This document shows, piece after piece, positions 18,659 to 27,305 of a stretch of 64,000 bases of DNA; position 1 is the first letter of the stretch; the number at the start of each line of letters is the position of its first letter. The DNA comes from Clostridium bornimense. Its GTDB lineage: Bacteria > Bacillota > Clostridia > Clostridiales > Clostridiaceae. The notes under the pieces are model-generated. The model searched no databases, was not told the DNA's origin, and was given only the letters and a program-made list of their open reading frames with translations. A program made the position numbers and the translations under genes. Where the stretch lies: contig NZ_HG917868.1 of the NCBI RefSeq assembly GCF_000577895.1, forward strand, positions 1,984,001 to 2,048,000, written 5' to 3'.

Positions 18659-19504
18659 TTATATTCTGCTCAATGGAAATGTCATGCAATGTGGTCCTCC
18701 ACCAGCTTTTAATATCTCTGTAATATCTAAATCTATTACAGTAATTCCTCTTTTTCTAAGTTCTTCATTAACATAGGTATTTTGCTTTAATGATATAACT
18801 CTCTTATTTCCAATAGATTGTAGATTACATCCATGATTAAAAACACTTTCTTCAGTTATGTCAATTGTTTCAATACCCATATCCTCTAATGTTTTTAGAA
18901 ATTCCTTTGGCAGTCCCTCTCTATAAGCTACTGCTAATTTTTCATCTACAAGATTAAAACATAAATCTAAATGTAAATATTTTTCATCACAAGGTACCGC
19001 TATCACTTTATATCCATATTTACTTAATGATCTTCTTATTTCATCAATACCTTTTTCATTACTTCTAGCCACCATTCCTATAGCTAATGTATTATCATCT
19101 AAGAAAGTAAAATCTCCTCCTTCAAATAATCCTTTCTTACATTCTGCTACCATAGGAATTCCCAATTCATCCATTTTATCTTTATATACTTCTCTTTCTA
19201 GAAATCTTACAGATTCCTTAAAATTTCCAAGTATATATCCTTCTCTTATACATCCTCCAAAATCTCTTGAAAAAACAGAATTTCCTCTTCTCGAATCTGA
19301 ATCTACCATCACTACTTCTACACCATTAGCTTCATATGCTTCCACCAACGATCTATGCTCCTTTTCCATCTTCTCAACATCTAATTCTGTTGTCTCCCAT
19401 TTTTTCGCTATTTCATTTATTGGCACAGCTTTCAGATATGTTGGCCTACACATTAAAACCTTTTTTAAAACTCCAGTTGAATTTTTTACAAACATTTTAT
19501 CCAT
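18659..19504 (-). CDS. DDAH / arginine-deiminase-fold amidinohydrolase
   Basis: 281 residues. The guanidino-group-modifying fold is shown by FSRDFGG, the EGGDF motif, the catalytic His in YLHLDLCFN and the C-terminal catalytic Cys in GGGPHCMTFPL. Length and motifs fit dimethylarginine dimethylaminohydrolase-type enzymes, which convert methylarginines or arginine to citrulline plus an amine. The start at 19502-19504 has GGAGG 7 nt upstream; a longer open frame runs back into a terminator and is not real. It heads the arginine-linked run of genes on the minus strand. Arginine versus methylarginine specificity cannot be decided here. Confidence 0.87.
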   Translation of the reverse strand: MDKMFVKNSTGVLKKVLMCRPTYLKAVPINEIAKKWETTELDVEKMEKEHRSLVEAYEANGVEVVMVDSDSRRGNSVFSRDFGGCIREGYILGNFKESVRFLEREVYKDKMDELGIPMVAECKKGLFEGGDFTFLDDNTLAIGMVARSNEKGIDEIRRSLSKYGYKVIAVPCDEKYLHLDLCFNLVDEKLAVAYREGLPKEFLKTLEDMGIETIDITEESVFNHGCNLQSIGNKRVISLKQNTYVNEELRKRGITVIDLDITEILKAGGGPHCMTFPLSRI

Positions 19505-19559
19505 TATAAAACCTCCAAAGCTTGTTTCTCGTATTCTGTATACAATGATATAAATAAAA

Positions 19560-19595
19560 AAAGGTGTCAAAGATATTGCTATCTTTGACACCTTT
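19560..19595 (-). terminator. Terminator of the chemoreceptor gene
   Basis: A perfect 16-bp stem (AAAGGTGTCAAAGATA and its complement) with a 4-nt loop is followed on the minus strand by seven T. It lies between the chemoreceptor stop and the DDAH-like gene. Confidence 0.9.
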
Positions 19596-19653
19596 GTCAT
19601 GTATATTCAACATATTAATTATAATACCATTTTTTAGCATTGTCCACAATTAA

Positions 19654-21111
19654 TTATTTTTCTACTAATTTTCTTAATTCCCCACTGAACTTCTCTATAT
19701 TTTGAAGTGATTCAGATATTCCTGCTATTTTCTCACTTTGATTCTCTGTAATAGCTAATGTTTCTTCTATAGAAGCCGAATGCTCTTCTGATATATTGGA
19801 TATAGTGGTAGTCTCATCTACTATCTCTACAAATACATTCTTCATATCTTTCATATTTTCTAAGCTTTCCTCAAGATTACTATCTATCTCCATAAAAGCA
19901 TTTTCTAACTTCTTAAATGTATTATTAACACTATTTACTGTTTCTGTACCCTTATTAGACACATCCTCAACATTTCTAACTTCATCTAAAACTCTTGTTG
20001 TTAATAATTTTATTTGATTAATTATTTTATCAATCTCTGTAGCTACACTATCACTTTGTTCTGCTAATTTCCTAACTTCATCTGCTACAACAGCGAACCC
20101 TTTTCCTGCTTCTCCAGCCCTCGCCGCCTCGATTGAAGCATTTAAAGCTAACAAGTTTGTTTGTCCAGCTATATTCTTTATACCTTCTAAGAAATTACCT
20201 ACTCTTTCAGTACCTTCTATTAAATCTTCTACACCAGTTACAGTTTCTAATACTGCCTTTTGTATGATTCCCATTTGATTGTTCATTTCATCTACCATTG
20301 TTACAGATTCTTTAACAATATCACAAGATTCTTTTGAAACTTCTACACTCTTTTCTGATACAGCATATGTTTTAGAAACCTTCTCTTCAGCTCCTAACAT
20401 CTTATCATTTATCTTCGAAATAATTTCTGACTGCCTAACTACTCCTGTTGCAACTTCCTTTATAGTACCTGTTAAATTAGTACTCTCTTCATTTACAGTT
20501 CTTAAATTTCCACTGCTTTCTATAATATATCCATTTAATTTATCTGTACCCACTTCAATATTATCCATAGTATTTTCGATTTTTGATAGTAAACTTCTTG
20601 ATTGCTCTGCTTCTTTTCTAGCTTTATCTATAAACTCACCACTCCATTTTGTTATACACAAAATCATTATCATTATAATATTTACAGCTAAAACACTATT
20701 TAAAAATTGCATCCAATCTTTTTCAACTAAAACTATTTGTATTATAATCTCAAATATATTTCCTGCCACCATCATTTTTATAAAATAATTTTTATCAAAA
20801 TACATTCCTGCTATTACTATCGCTATTACCATTATCCATATTGTCATTATTGTAAATGTATGATAGGTAATTGCAAACATCATTATACCTATAACTACTA
20901 TATATTTTACAAGTCCACATGTTTTATAACTTCTATTTAATATGATAGAAATTCCCCCAATTAGCGACAACATTATAACTCTTATTATATTTTTTAATAA
21001 AGAAATCTTAAAAAATACATAACCTAAATGCATTGCAACAAATGCAAATATACTTATAATTATTACTTTATTGACCTTCTTAAGATGTCTATCATCAGCT
21101 ATTTTCTCCAT
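19654..21111 (-). CDS. Methyl-accepting chemotaxis protein with a membrane-embedded sensor
   Basis: 485 residues. The N-terminal 165 residues contain about six hydrophobic helices and no extracellular ligand domain, so sensing is probably within the membrane or cytoplasmic. The rest is a cytoplasmic MCP signalling domain. The conserved hairpin tip [18 protein letters not shown] sits near residues 325-342, flanked by long coiled coils that carry the methylation sites. A HAMP domain is not obvious. The gene has its own SD (GAGGGGG) and a strong terminator, so it is monocistronic. No chemotaxis or flagellar genes are close by; the signal is unknown. Confidence 0.9.
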   Translation of the reverse strand: MEKIADDRHLKKVNKVIIISIFAFVAMHLGYVFFKISLLKNIIRVIMLSLIGGISIILNRSYKTCGLVKYIVVIGIMMFAITYHTFTIMTIWIMVIAIVIAGMYFDKNYFIKMMVAGNIFEIIIQIVLVEKDWMQFLNSVLAVNIIMIMILCITKWSGEFIDKARKEAEQSRSLLSKIENTMDNIEVGTDKLNGYIIESSGNLRTVNEESTNLTGTIKEVATGVVRQSEIISKINDKMLGAEEKVSKTYAVSEKSVEVSKESCDIVKESVTMVDEMNNQMGIIQKAVLETVTGVEDLIEGTERVGNFLEGIKNIAGQTNLLALNASIEAARAGEAGKGFAVVADEVRKLAEQSDSVATEIDKIINQIKLLTTRVLDEVRNVEDVSNKGTETVNSVNNTFKKLENAFMEIDSNLEESLENMKDMKNVFVEIVDETTTISNISEEHSASIEETLAITENQSEKIAGISESLQNIEKFSGELRKLVEK

Positions 21112-21193
21112 ATAATCCCCCTCTTTTATTCTTATTAATTATTCCTTGTATATTATCGTATGATAATTCCAATTATTTATATTTATTAATACA

Positions 21194-21230
21194 AAAAATC
21201 TATCGAAAGTTAATCTTTCTATAGATTTTT
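21194..21230 (-). terminator. Terminator of the methyltransferase-like gene
   Basis: AAAAATCTATCGAAAG pairs with CTTTCTATAGATTTTT (one mismatch, 5-nt loop). It begins at the stop codon of the upstream minus-strand gene. Confidence 0.8.
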
Positions 21231-21976
21231 TATAATAAAATTAATTTAAATTTATCATATATACTTTTAGCCTTTTTATAGCTTACAGGAATAAAATTAT
21301 CTTTATATTTACTTTCAAAAAACTTATCCCCAACATTTTTACTCATGGCTAACCAATATTCTGGTATTACTGCCTCTTTTATATCTTCTTCTCTTAAACT
21401 AAGAATAAAATGTTCCATACCAAAGAAACTATATTCTTTTATATTATGATTTTTATTAAATAATTTATAATCATCTACAATATCTTCATTATACTCATGT
21501 CTATATATATCTACAAAGAAAAAATCAAAATTTCCTCCCTGTACCTCTCTAGCATCACAATTCACTATTTCTATTTTTTCATTTTTATCAAATAACTTAT
21601 TATAAATTTCTATTATATCTTCATTATTTTCATATACAATTACTTTTTTAACCTTTGCTTTAGATGCCAATTCTTCTACAAAATACCCAATACCAAGACC
21701 TACTACTCCAACTATACCTTTAGCTCTTCTTAAAGCTTCATAATATCCCCCAATCTCTTCTCCGTTCAAACTCATCCATAACATATCATTTTCATAAAGA
21801 CAAGGCACATTTCTTAGTACTCCTTTGAATACATGCATATAACCTTTATGTTTTCCTTCTTTATAAAAATCCCAATATATCCTACAATGATTAACAGAAA
21901 AATCTTCATTTGTTTTAACCTTAGCAGCAAACTCTTCAATTTTATTTTGATAATAACTACTCTTAAAAGGTATCAT
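21230..21976 (-). CDS. Uncharacterised protein with a SAM-methyltransferase-like Rossmann core
   Basis: 248 residues. No named family was recognised with confidence. Residues about 85-165 look like a class I SAM-dependent methyltransferase or spermidine-synthase-like core: GIVGVVGLGIGYFVEELA resembles the glycine-rich motif I, VIVYENNEDIIEIYN an acidic motif II, and DFFFVDIYRH motif IV. The flanking segments have no clear signature. The start at 21974-21976 follows GGGAGG by 6 nt; the longer frame is not supported. It has its own terminator and no operon partners. Methyl transfer is inference from the fold pattern only. Confidence 0.6.
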   Translation of the reverse strand: MIPFKSSYYQNKIEEFAAKVKTNEDFSVNHCRIYWDFYKEGKHKGYMHVFKGVLRNVPCLYENDMLWMSLNGEEIGGYYEALRRAKGIVGVVGLGIGYFVEELASKAKVKKVIVYENNEDIIEIYNKLFDKNEKIEIVNCDAREVQGGNFDFFFVDIYRHEYNEDIVDDYKLFNKNHNIKEYSFFGMEHFILSLREEDIKEAVIPEYWLAMSKNVGDKFFESKYKDNFIPVSYKKAKSIYDKFKLILL

Positions 21977-22099
21977 AATCTTCCTCCCATTTATCAAAAT
22001 CTACTTATTATAAAATATCAGAAAAGAAACTATTACACAACAATAATAATAGAATTTGCACTTCACAATTAAGGAGATGCCGCACAATAAATATCATGT

Positions 22100-22415
22100 C
22101 TAAGTTCCTTTTATCATGGCACAAGTTAGAAGGAACAGGGCACAAGTAATGTGAAAACTCCTCTTTGGAAGGAATTTTATTATAGTCCTGCGGACGGCAC
22201 AGTGTTTTCATGTTTACTATAAAATATAATTTGCAACCATAGCTTCATGAAAGTGAAACTTTCATGAGCTTTTTGTAATGACTTTTATATCAATTGTGAT
22301 CTAAGTAAGAGACAAAATCTAACTTATAACATTCAACTTAACACTTAAAATTTCAGAAATTCCGCAGGAATTTCCTCCATCCCTGTGCCTTGTGCCATCA
22401 TACTTGTGTCCTGCT
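22100..22415 (+). repeat. Dispersed hairpin repeat, copy A (modules 1 and 2)
   Basis: Module 1 has a hairpin at 22154-22178 and the mini-hairpin GTCCTGCGGAC at 22185-22195. Module 2 has the AGCTTCATGAAAGT dyad at 22241-22270 and GAAATTCC-GCA-GGAATTTC at 22356-22374. A GTGCCTT-type period-7 tail follows (about 22383-22412). With the terminator at 22484 it fills the 560-base gap between two genes. Copies B-G are listed below. It contains no credible coding sequence. Confidence 0.85.
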
Positions 22416-22483
22416 TTTTGCCTTATCAAACTTACTAAAAAACTTGACATACTATTTATGCCCGCCTCATTCACTACGCACTG

Positions 22484-22538
22484 AAAAAAGGAACTCTCGT
22501 CAACGAATTTTTCTTCGTTATAACGAAAGCTCCTTTTA
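22484..22538 (-). terminator. Terminator of the AGCS symporter gene
   Basis: On the minus strand AAAGGAGCTTTCGT pairs with ACGAGAGTTCCTTT around an inner AACGAA dyad and is followed by six T. It begins three bases after the stop codon. Confidence 0.8.
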
Positions 22539-22540
22539 TC

Positions 22541-23935
22541 TTATTTATCCCAACATTCTACGTTTTCAATTCCTTCAATAGATTCCTTTGTAAAAACAGG
22601 ATTTTTTCCTTTTCTTTTCTGTTCTTTATAATCTTCTAAGGCATCTAACGCTTTCTTTCCTAATAAAAGTATAACTAATAGATTGATAAGCGCCATAAGA
22701 CTCATAAATATATTTGAAGCAGCCCATACTACTCCAAGTGGTGCAATAGTTCCTAATATAACCATAACCACTACAAATACTCTATAAACAATTAATAATG
22801 TTTTACTAGTATTTATAAACTCTAGATTAGTTTCACCATAATAGTAATTACCAATTATAGATGAAAAAGCAAAGAAAAATATACATACTGCGATAAATAT
22901 GTTTCCAAATCCTCCAATATGGGATGATAATGCTTTTTGTGTTAAGGCTATTCCTGAAACCTCTCCAACAGTATATACATCTGATAATAATATTATTAAT
23001 GCTGTACATGTACATATTAAAATTGTATCTGTAAATACTCCTAATGTTTGAATCAACCCTTGTTTAACTGGGTGAGAAACTTCTGCTGTAGCTGCAGCAT
23101 TTGGAGCACTACCCATACCTGCTTCATTAGAAAATAATCCTCTTTTGATTCCTATCATAACCATTCCACCAAAAGTTCCGCCAACTATCTCTTCAAATCC
23201 AAAAGCATTTCTAAAAATTAAACTTATTACCGCTGGTATTTCTTTTATATTTAAGATTATTACTACAAATGCTATTCCTATATATAAAACTGCCATTATA
23301 GGAACAATAACCCCTGATACCTTTGCTATTCTCTTAACTCCTCCGAAAATAATTACTGCTGTTAATATTGCCAATATAATTCCTATATAAATTGGCTTAA
23401 TAGAATCATTATTAAAAACTGTAATCAACGCTTCCGATATAGTATTTGACTGCGCTGAGTTAAATACTAACCCAAAAGTAATCGTAATTAGTATTGCAAA
23501 AACAACCCCTAACCATCTTTGATTAAGCCCTTGTTGTATATAATAAGACGGTCCACCTCTATATGTATCTCCATCTTTAACTTTATATATCTGTGCTAAC
23601 GTACTTTCTATAAATGAAGATGCACCACCAATAATAGCTAATAACCACATCCAAAATATTGCCCCTGCTCCACCTATTGATATAGCAAGTGCCACTCCAG
23701 CAAGATTTCCTGTTCCAACTCTAGATGCTGTAGACATACAAAAAGCTTGGAATGATGAAATTCCATCTTTATCATCTTTAGATGTTCCTTCTGTCAAAAG
23801 CTTTATCATATCTTTAAAGTGTGTTACTTGTACAAACTTTGTTCTAAATGTAAATATAAGTCCTACTATGATTAATAATGGAACCATAACATAAGTCGAT
23901 ATGCTACCATCAATTTTATCCAAAAACTTCTCCAT
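22541..23935 (-). CDS. Alanine/glycine:cation symporter (AGCS family)
   Basis: 464 residues with about 11 TM helices, normal for the family. Family motifs are visible: the early GTGNLAGVALAISIGGAGAI stretch, the tryptophan-rich FWMWLLAIIGGASSF and GLFSNEAGMGSAPNAAA. These transporters import alanine or glycine with sodium or protons. The start at 23933-23935 is 7 nt after AAGGAG; the upstream in-frame ATG is not supported. The gene has its own promoter and terminator and is divergent from acyP. Confidence 0.93.
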   Translation of the reverse strand: MEKFLDKIDGSISTYVMVPLLIIVGLIFTFRTKFVQVTHFKDMIKLLTEGTSKDDKDGISSFQAFCMSTASRVGTGNLAGVALAISIGGAGAIFWMWLLAIIGGASSFIESTLAQIYKVKDGDTYRGGPSYYIQQGLNQRWLGVVFAILITITFGLVFNSAQSNTISEALITVFNNDSIKPIYIGIILAILTAVIIFGGVKRIAKVSGVIVPIMAVLYIGIAFVVIILNIKEIPAVISLIFRNAFGFEEIVGGTFGGMVMIGIKRGLFSNEAGMGSAPNAAATAEVSHPVKQGLIQTLGVFTDTILICTCTALIILLSDVYTVGEVSGIALTQKALSSHIGGFGNIFIAVCIFFFAFSSIIGNYYYGETNLEFINTSKTLLIVYRVFVVVMVILGTIAPLGVVWAASNIFMSLMALINLLVILLLGKKALDALEDYKEQKRKGKNPVFTKESIEGIENVECWDK

Positions 23936-23973
23936 TCTTTTCTCCTTCTCTTCTTTTGTATCTTTTTCTAATA

Positions 23974-24002
23974 ATATTATCAAATTTCAATAAATTTATC
24001 AA
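23974..24002 (-). promoter_or_regulatory. Sigma-A promoter of the AGCS symporter gene
   Basis: Minus strand TTGATA (23997-24002) and TAATAT (23974-23979) are exactly 17 nt apart and about 40-65 nt before the start codon. Confidence 0.55.
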
Positions 24003-24124
24003 GTTTTTTTGTTTTTATTGACAATTTGTGAGTTTTTTTGCGTATAGCTTATCCTTTTATCAATTCAATTTATTTTGATATTTTTACTACTTTCATTTTA
24101 TAATAATATAAAGGATGTGATTTT

Positions 24125-24397
24125 ATGAAAAGACTTTCTGTAAGATTTGAAGGTAGAGTCCAACAAGTAGGTTTTAGATTTTTTGCCGAATCCGCATCTA
24201 CTAATTTTAATATAACAGGATGGATCAAAAATCTAGATGATGGAGATGTTTTATTAGAAATTCAAGGCGATGAAAAAGAACTATTCAATTTTACTAATAA
24301 ACTTATAAAAGGCAATGGATATTCTAAAGTTACATATCATGAGATAAGAGAAATTCCAATGGTGAAAAACGAGAAAAAATTTAAAATGATATATTAA
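24125..24397 (+). CDS. acyP: Acylphosphatase
   Basis: 90 residues, the family's usual size. It hydrolyses the carboxyl-phosphate bond of acylphosphates in the cytoplasm. The catalytic loop GRVQQVGFRFF supplies the phosphate-binding Arg (about residue 18), and the catalytic Asn is in GWIKNLDDGDV (about residue 36). An SD-like AAGGATG lies 6 nt before the ATG. It is divergent from the AGCS gene and convergent with icd, with a dispersed repeat between them. It is a stand-alone gene; a TTGACA at 24018-24023 could be its -35 box, although the best -10 is 19 nt away. Confidence 0.95.
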   Translation: MKRLSVRFEGRVQQVGFRFFAESASTNFNITGWIKNLDDGDVLLEIQGDEKELFNFTNKLIKGNGYSKVTYHEIREIPMVKNEKKFKMIY

Positions 24398-24489
24398 ATT
24401 CACAATTATCAATTAAAGTGATATATTTAGCGCATATATAAAACTATTATACTTAAGTGTTGTTTTTTGATAACTTAATATAAAAATAC

Positions 24490-24765
24490 TTGGCCTATGC
24501 AATCAAATAATTTAAATTACCACCACTTAACTATAACAGATACTAATATCAACATAACTATGTATATCCCAAATATTAATTTATAAAGCTATATGAAGGT
24601 GCAACCTTCATTAGCCCCCTGTGATGACAGTTATATAAAATACAACTAACTTAAGAAAACTAGTCTAATCTATCCCCCTAACTTAAGCACTTATAATTTA
24701 AGAAATTCCGCAGGAATTTCATCCATACATGTGCCTTGTGCTCTGTGCCCTGTGCCTTGTATACA
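24490..24765 (+). repeat. Dispersed hairpin repeat, copy B (module 2 only)
   Basis: GAAGGTGCAACCTTC (24595-24609) and GAAATTCC-GCA-GGAATTTC (24702-24720) match module 2 of copy A. In the first hairpin an A-T pair is replaced by G-C, so the stem is kept. The tail 24731-24765 is four perfect-length 7-mers (GTGCCTT, GTGCTCT, GTGCCCT, GTGCCTT). It lies between the convergent acyP and icd genes. Confidence 0.85.
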
Positions 24766-24769
24766 GATA

Positions 24770-24800
24770 AAAAAAGCTGCCACACTCTCATGCAACAGCT
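24770..24800 (-). terminator. Terminator of icd
   Basis: On the minus strand AGCTGTTGCA pairs with TGTGGCAGCT around a short loop and is followed by a run of T. It lies about 17 bases after the icd stop. Confidence 0.85.
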
Positions 24801-24816
24801 CTCTTTATATTTACTA

Positions 24817-26025
24817 CTAATTATAAAATCTATCTAATCTGACTCTTATTTCCTTTATAAAGTCTTCAGTGTTAACAACTTTAGTTTCTCCTTCTGCAAG
24901 AAGTGCCATATCTTTAGTCATAACACCTTCTTCTATAGTAGCTATAGAAGCTTTTTCTAAATTATCAGCAAAAGCTATAAGCTCTTCATTTTTATCAAGT
25001 TCTCCTCTTTTTCTTAGAGCACCTGTCCAAGCAAAAATAGTAGCCATAGAGTTTGTTGATGTTTCTTCACCTTTTAGGTGTTTATAATAATGTCTTTGTA
25101 CTGTTCCATGAGCAGCTTCATATTCATAATATCCTTCTGGTGATACTAATACAGAAGTCATCATAGCTAATGATCCAAAGGCAGTAGCTACCATGTCGCT
25201 CATTACGTCTCCATCGTAATTTTTACATGCCCATACAAAACCACCTTCTGATTTAATAACTCTTGCTACAGCATCATCTATTAATGTATAGAAATATTCA
25301 ATTCCTGCTTCTTCATATTTTTCTTTAAATTCTGCATCATATATCTCTGCAAAAATATCTTTAAATGTATGATCATATTTCTTTGATATAGTATCTTTTG
25401 ATGAAAACCAAAGATCTTCTTTTCTATCAAGTGCATAACTAAAACAAGCTCTTGCAAAGCTTTCTATTGACTTATTTGTATTATGCATACCCATTATAAT
25501 GCCTGGTCCATCAAAATTATGAATTACTTCACTTACAGTTTCACCTGCTTCATTTGTGAAATTTAATGTTGCTTGTCCTTTACCTGGAACCTTCATTTCA
25601 ACATTCTTATATATATCACCATAAGCATGTCTTGCTATTGTTATAGGTTTTTTCCATGTCTTAACAAACGGTTTTACATTGTTTACAATAATAGGACTTC
25701 TAAATACAGTTCCATCTAATATTGCTCTTATAGTTCCATTAGGACTTTTCCACATTTCTTTTAAGTCATATTCACTCATTCTTGCTTGATTTGGAGTTAT
25801 TGTAGCACACTTAACACCAACACCATATTTCTTTATTGCATTTGCAGAATCAACTGTAACTTGATCATTAGTTTCATTTCTATGTTCTAACCCTAAATCA
25901 TAATATTCAGTGTTTAATTCAACATATGGCAAGATCAACTCATCCTTTAACATCTTCCATATGATTCTTGTCATTTCATCCCCATCCATTTCAACTAATG
26001 GAGTTGTCATAGGTATTTTTTTCAT
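24817..26025 (-). CDS. icd: NADP-dependent isocitrate dehydrogenase, eukaryote-like subfamily
   Basis: 402 residues. It oxidatively decarboxylates isocitrate to 2-oxoglutarate with NADP, supplying carbon for glutamate. The sequence is of the homodimeric type found in eukaryotes and some bacteria: [11 protein letters not shown] at the start, the substrate loop [16 protein letters not shown], and [11 protein letters not shown] with the metal-binding Asp residues. [11 protein letters not shown] near the NADP site is also typical. The start at 26023-26025 follows GGGGG; seven more codons are open upstream but overlap the SD. The gene is monocistronic with its own terminator. No other TCA-cycle gene is adjacent. 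Confidence 0.95.
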   Translation of the reverse strand: MKKIPMTTPLVEMDGDEMTRIIWKMLKDELILPYVELNTEYYDLGLEHRNETNDQVTVDSANAIKKYGVGVKCATITPNQARMSEYDLKEMWKSPNGTIRAILDGTVFRSPIIVNNVKPFVKTWKKPITIARHAYGDIYKNVEMKVPGKGQATLNFTNEAGETVSEVIHNFDGPGIIMGMHNTNKSIESFARACFSYALDRKEDLWFSSKDTISKKYDHTFKDIFAEIYDAEFKEKYEEAGIEYFYTLIDDAVARVIKSEGGFVWACKNYDGDVMSDMVATAFGSLAMMTSVLVSPEGYYEYEAAHGTVQRHYYKHLKGEETSTNSMATIFAWTGALRKRGELDKNEELIAFADNLEKASIATIEEGVMTKDMALLAEGETKVVNTEDFIKEIRVRLDRFYN

Positions 26026-26119
26026 TATGCTGCCCCCTTTTAACAATCTTAGTAATATTATACTGATTATACATCACATTTTATAATTTTACAATTTGTT
26101 TCATAATAAATTATCAATT

Positions 26120-27148
26120 CTATTCATCAAATTCATCTTCTATATCGCCTACAAGTTCTTCTATAATGTCTTCTAAAGATAATAATCCACTAGTACCGCC
26201 AAATTCATCCACTACTATAGCAATTTGCTCTTTTTTCTCTTTGAGTTGCTTAAAAATATCTCTTATCTTAATATCTTCAGGAAAAAAACTTACTGTTCGT
26301 ATACATGAATTTAAATCTAATTTATCATCTGCAACAATATCTCTATAAATATCTCTAACATGAACAAATCCAATTATATTATCTTTTTCTTTATCTATTA
26401 TTGGATAACGAGTATATCCATTATTAGTAATAATATTTACTACTTCTTCTTGTGAAGCATTTATATCTATACAAACCATCTTTGTCCTATGTATCATTAT
26501 ATCTTCAGCTTTACAGTCCGAAAATTGAAATGCATTAGATAAAAGCATCTGATCTCTTTTATCATCTATACTTTGATTAACTAACATCTCCAATTCATCT
26601 CTGGTATATACTTCTTGACTTTCATCAACTATTTCTATACCAAACGGCTTTAAACAAACTTCTGTTAATTTATCAAATGCCACTGTTATAGGATAAGTTA
26701 ATTTATGAAATATAACTAAAGAACCATCTAACATCAAGTTACATTTTTCAGTTTTAGCCAAAGCCATAGCTTTAGGAACAAGTTCCCCAAAAACAACTTC
26801 AAGTAAAGTTATTAATGCAAAAGAAAAAACAAAAGAAATTGTAGTCTTTATTCCATTATTACTTGTAATATGGTCTAATAATGGTCCTATTAACTCTGAT
26901 ACTGTAGGTTCACCTATCCATCCTAAAAATAATCCTACTAAAGTAATCCCTAATTGTGTAGATGACAAATAAGAATTCAAATTATCTTTAACTATTTTAC
27001 ACTTTAATGCCCTTTTATTCCCCTCTTGTATTAACATATCTATTTTAGATGATCTTATTTGCACAATTGCAAATTCTAATGCAACAAAATAAGCATTAAT
27101 TAATATTAGTATTACAATAGCTGCCACTCTAATCAAACTCGATTCCAT
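26120..27148 (-). CDS. CNNM/DUF21 membrane protein with CBS pair, no CorC/HlyC tail
   Basis: 342 residues. A DUF21 transmembrane domain with three or four helices (about 1-180) precedes a pair of CBS domains (about 205-335; MIHRTKMVCIDINAS and VVDEFGGTSGLLSLEDI). Related proteins of about 420-440 residues end with an 80-residue CorC_HlyC domain; here the frame stops directly after GDIEDEFDE and the DNA beyond shows no continuation. Such proteins are linked to magnesium or cobalt homeostasis (family knowledge). The SD GAGGAAAAG supports the start. It is read as a natural short form. Confidence 0.88.
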   Translation of the reverse strand: MESSLIRVAAIVILILINAYFVALEFAIVQIRSSKIDMLIQEGNKRALKCKIVKDNLNSYLSSTQLGITLVGLFLGWIGEPTVSELIGPLLDHITSNNGIKTTISFVFSFALITLLEVVFGELVPKAMALAKTEKCNLMLDGSLVIFHKLTYPITVAFDKLTEVCLKPFGIEIVDESQEVYTRDELEMLVNQSIDDKRDQMLLSNAFQFSDCKAEDIMIHRTKMVCIDINASQEEVVNIITNNGYTRYPIIDKEKDNIIGFVHVRDIYRDIVADDKLDLNSCIRTVSFFPEDIKIRDIFKQLKEKKEQIAIVVDEFGGTSGLLSLEDIIEELVGDIEDEFDE

Positions 27149-27249
27149 CTTCTTTTCCTCACCCCATAAAAAATTTGAATAATATAATTTTATTGTTTTT
27201 ATATTATTTTTACAAGTATGGATATATATTTATATGTAAATATTTTATA

Positions 27250-27300
27250 AAAAAAAGGCTTCGCCTCCAAATTCTCATTTGTTATTGCGACAGCCTTTAA
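27250..27300 (-). terminator. Terminator of the MATE gene
   Basis: On the minus strand AAAGGCTGTCGC pairs with GGCGAAGCCTTT across a loop that holds its own AAAT dyad, followed by eight T. It starts six bases after the stop codon. Confidence 0.8.
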
Positions 27301-27305
27301 AATTA

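Noticed and set aside
19505-19600. N-terminal extension of the DDAH-like protein
   Set aside because: The extension is the translated chemoreceptor terminator; a strong SD sits before 19504.
22008-22211. Repeated small reading frames beginning MKTLC.PQDYNKIP in several intergenic regions (also near 29614, 58157 and 63243)
   Set aside because: They are translations of the module-1 hairpin repeat, have no SD, and differ after the hairpin. The conservation is at nucleotide and stem level.
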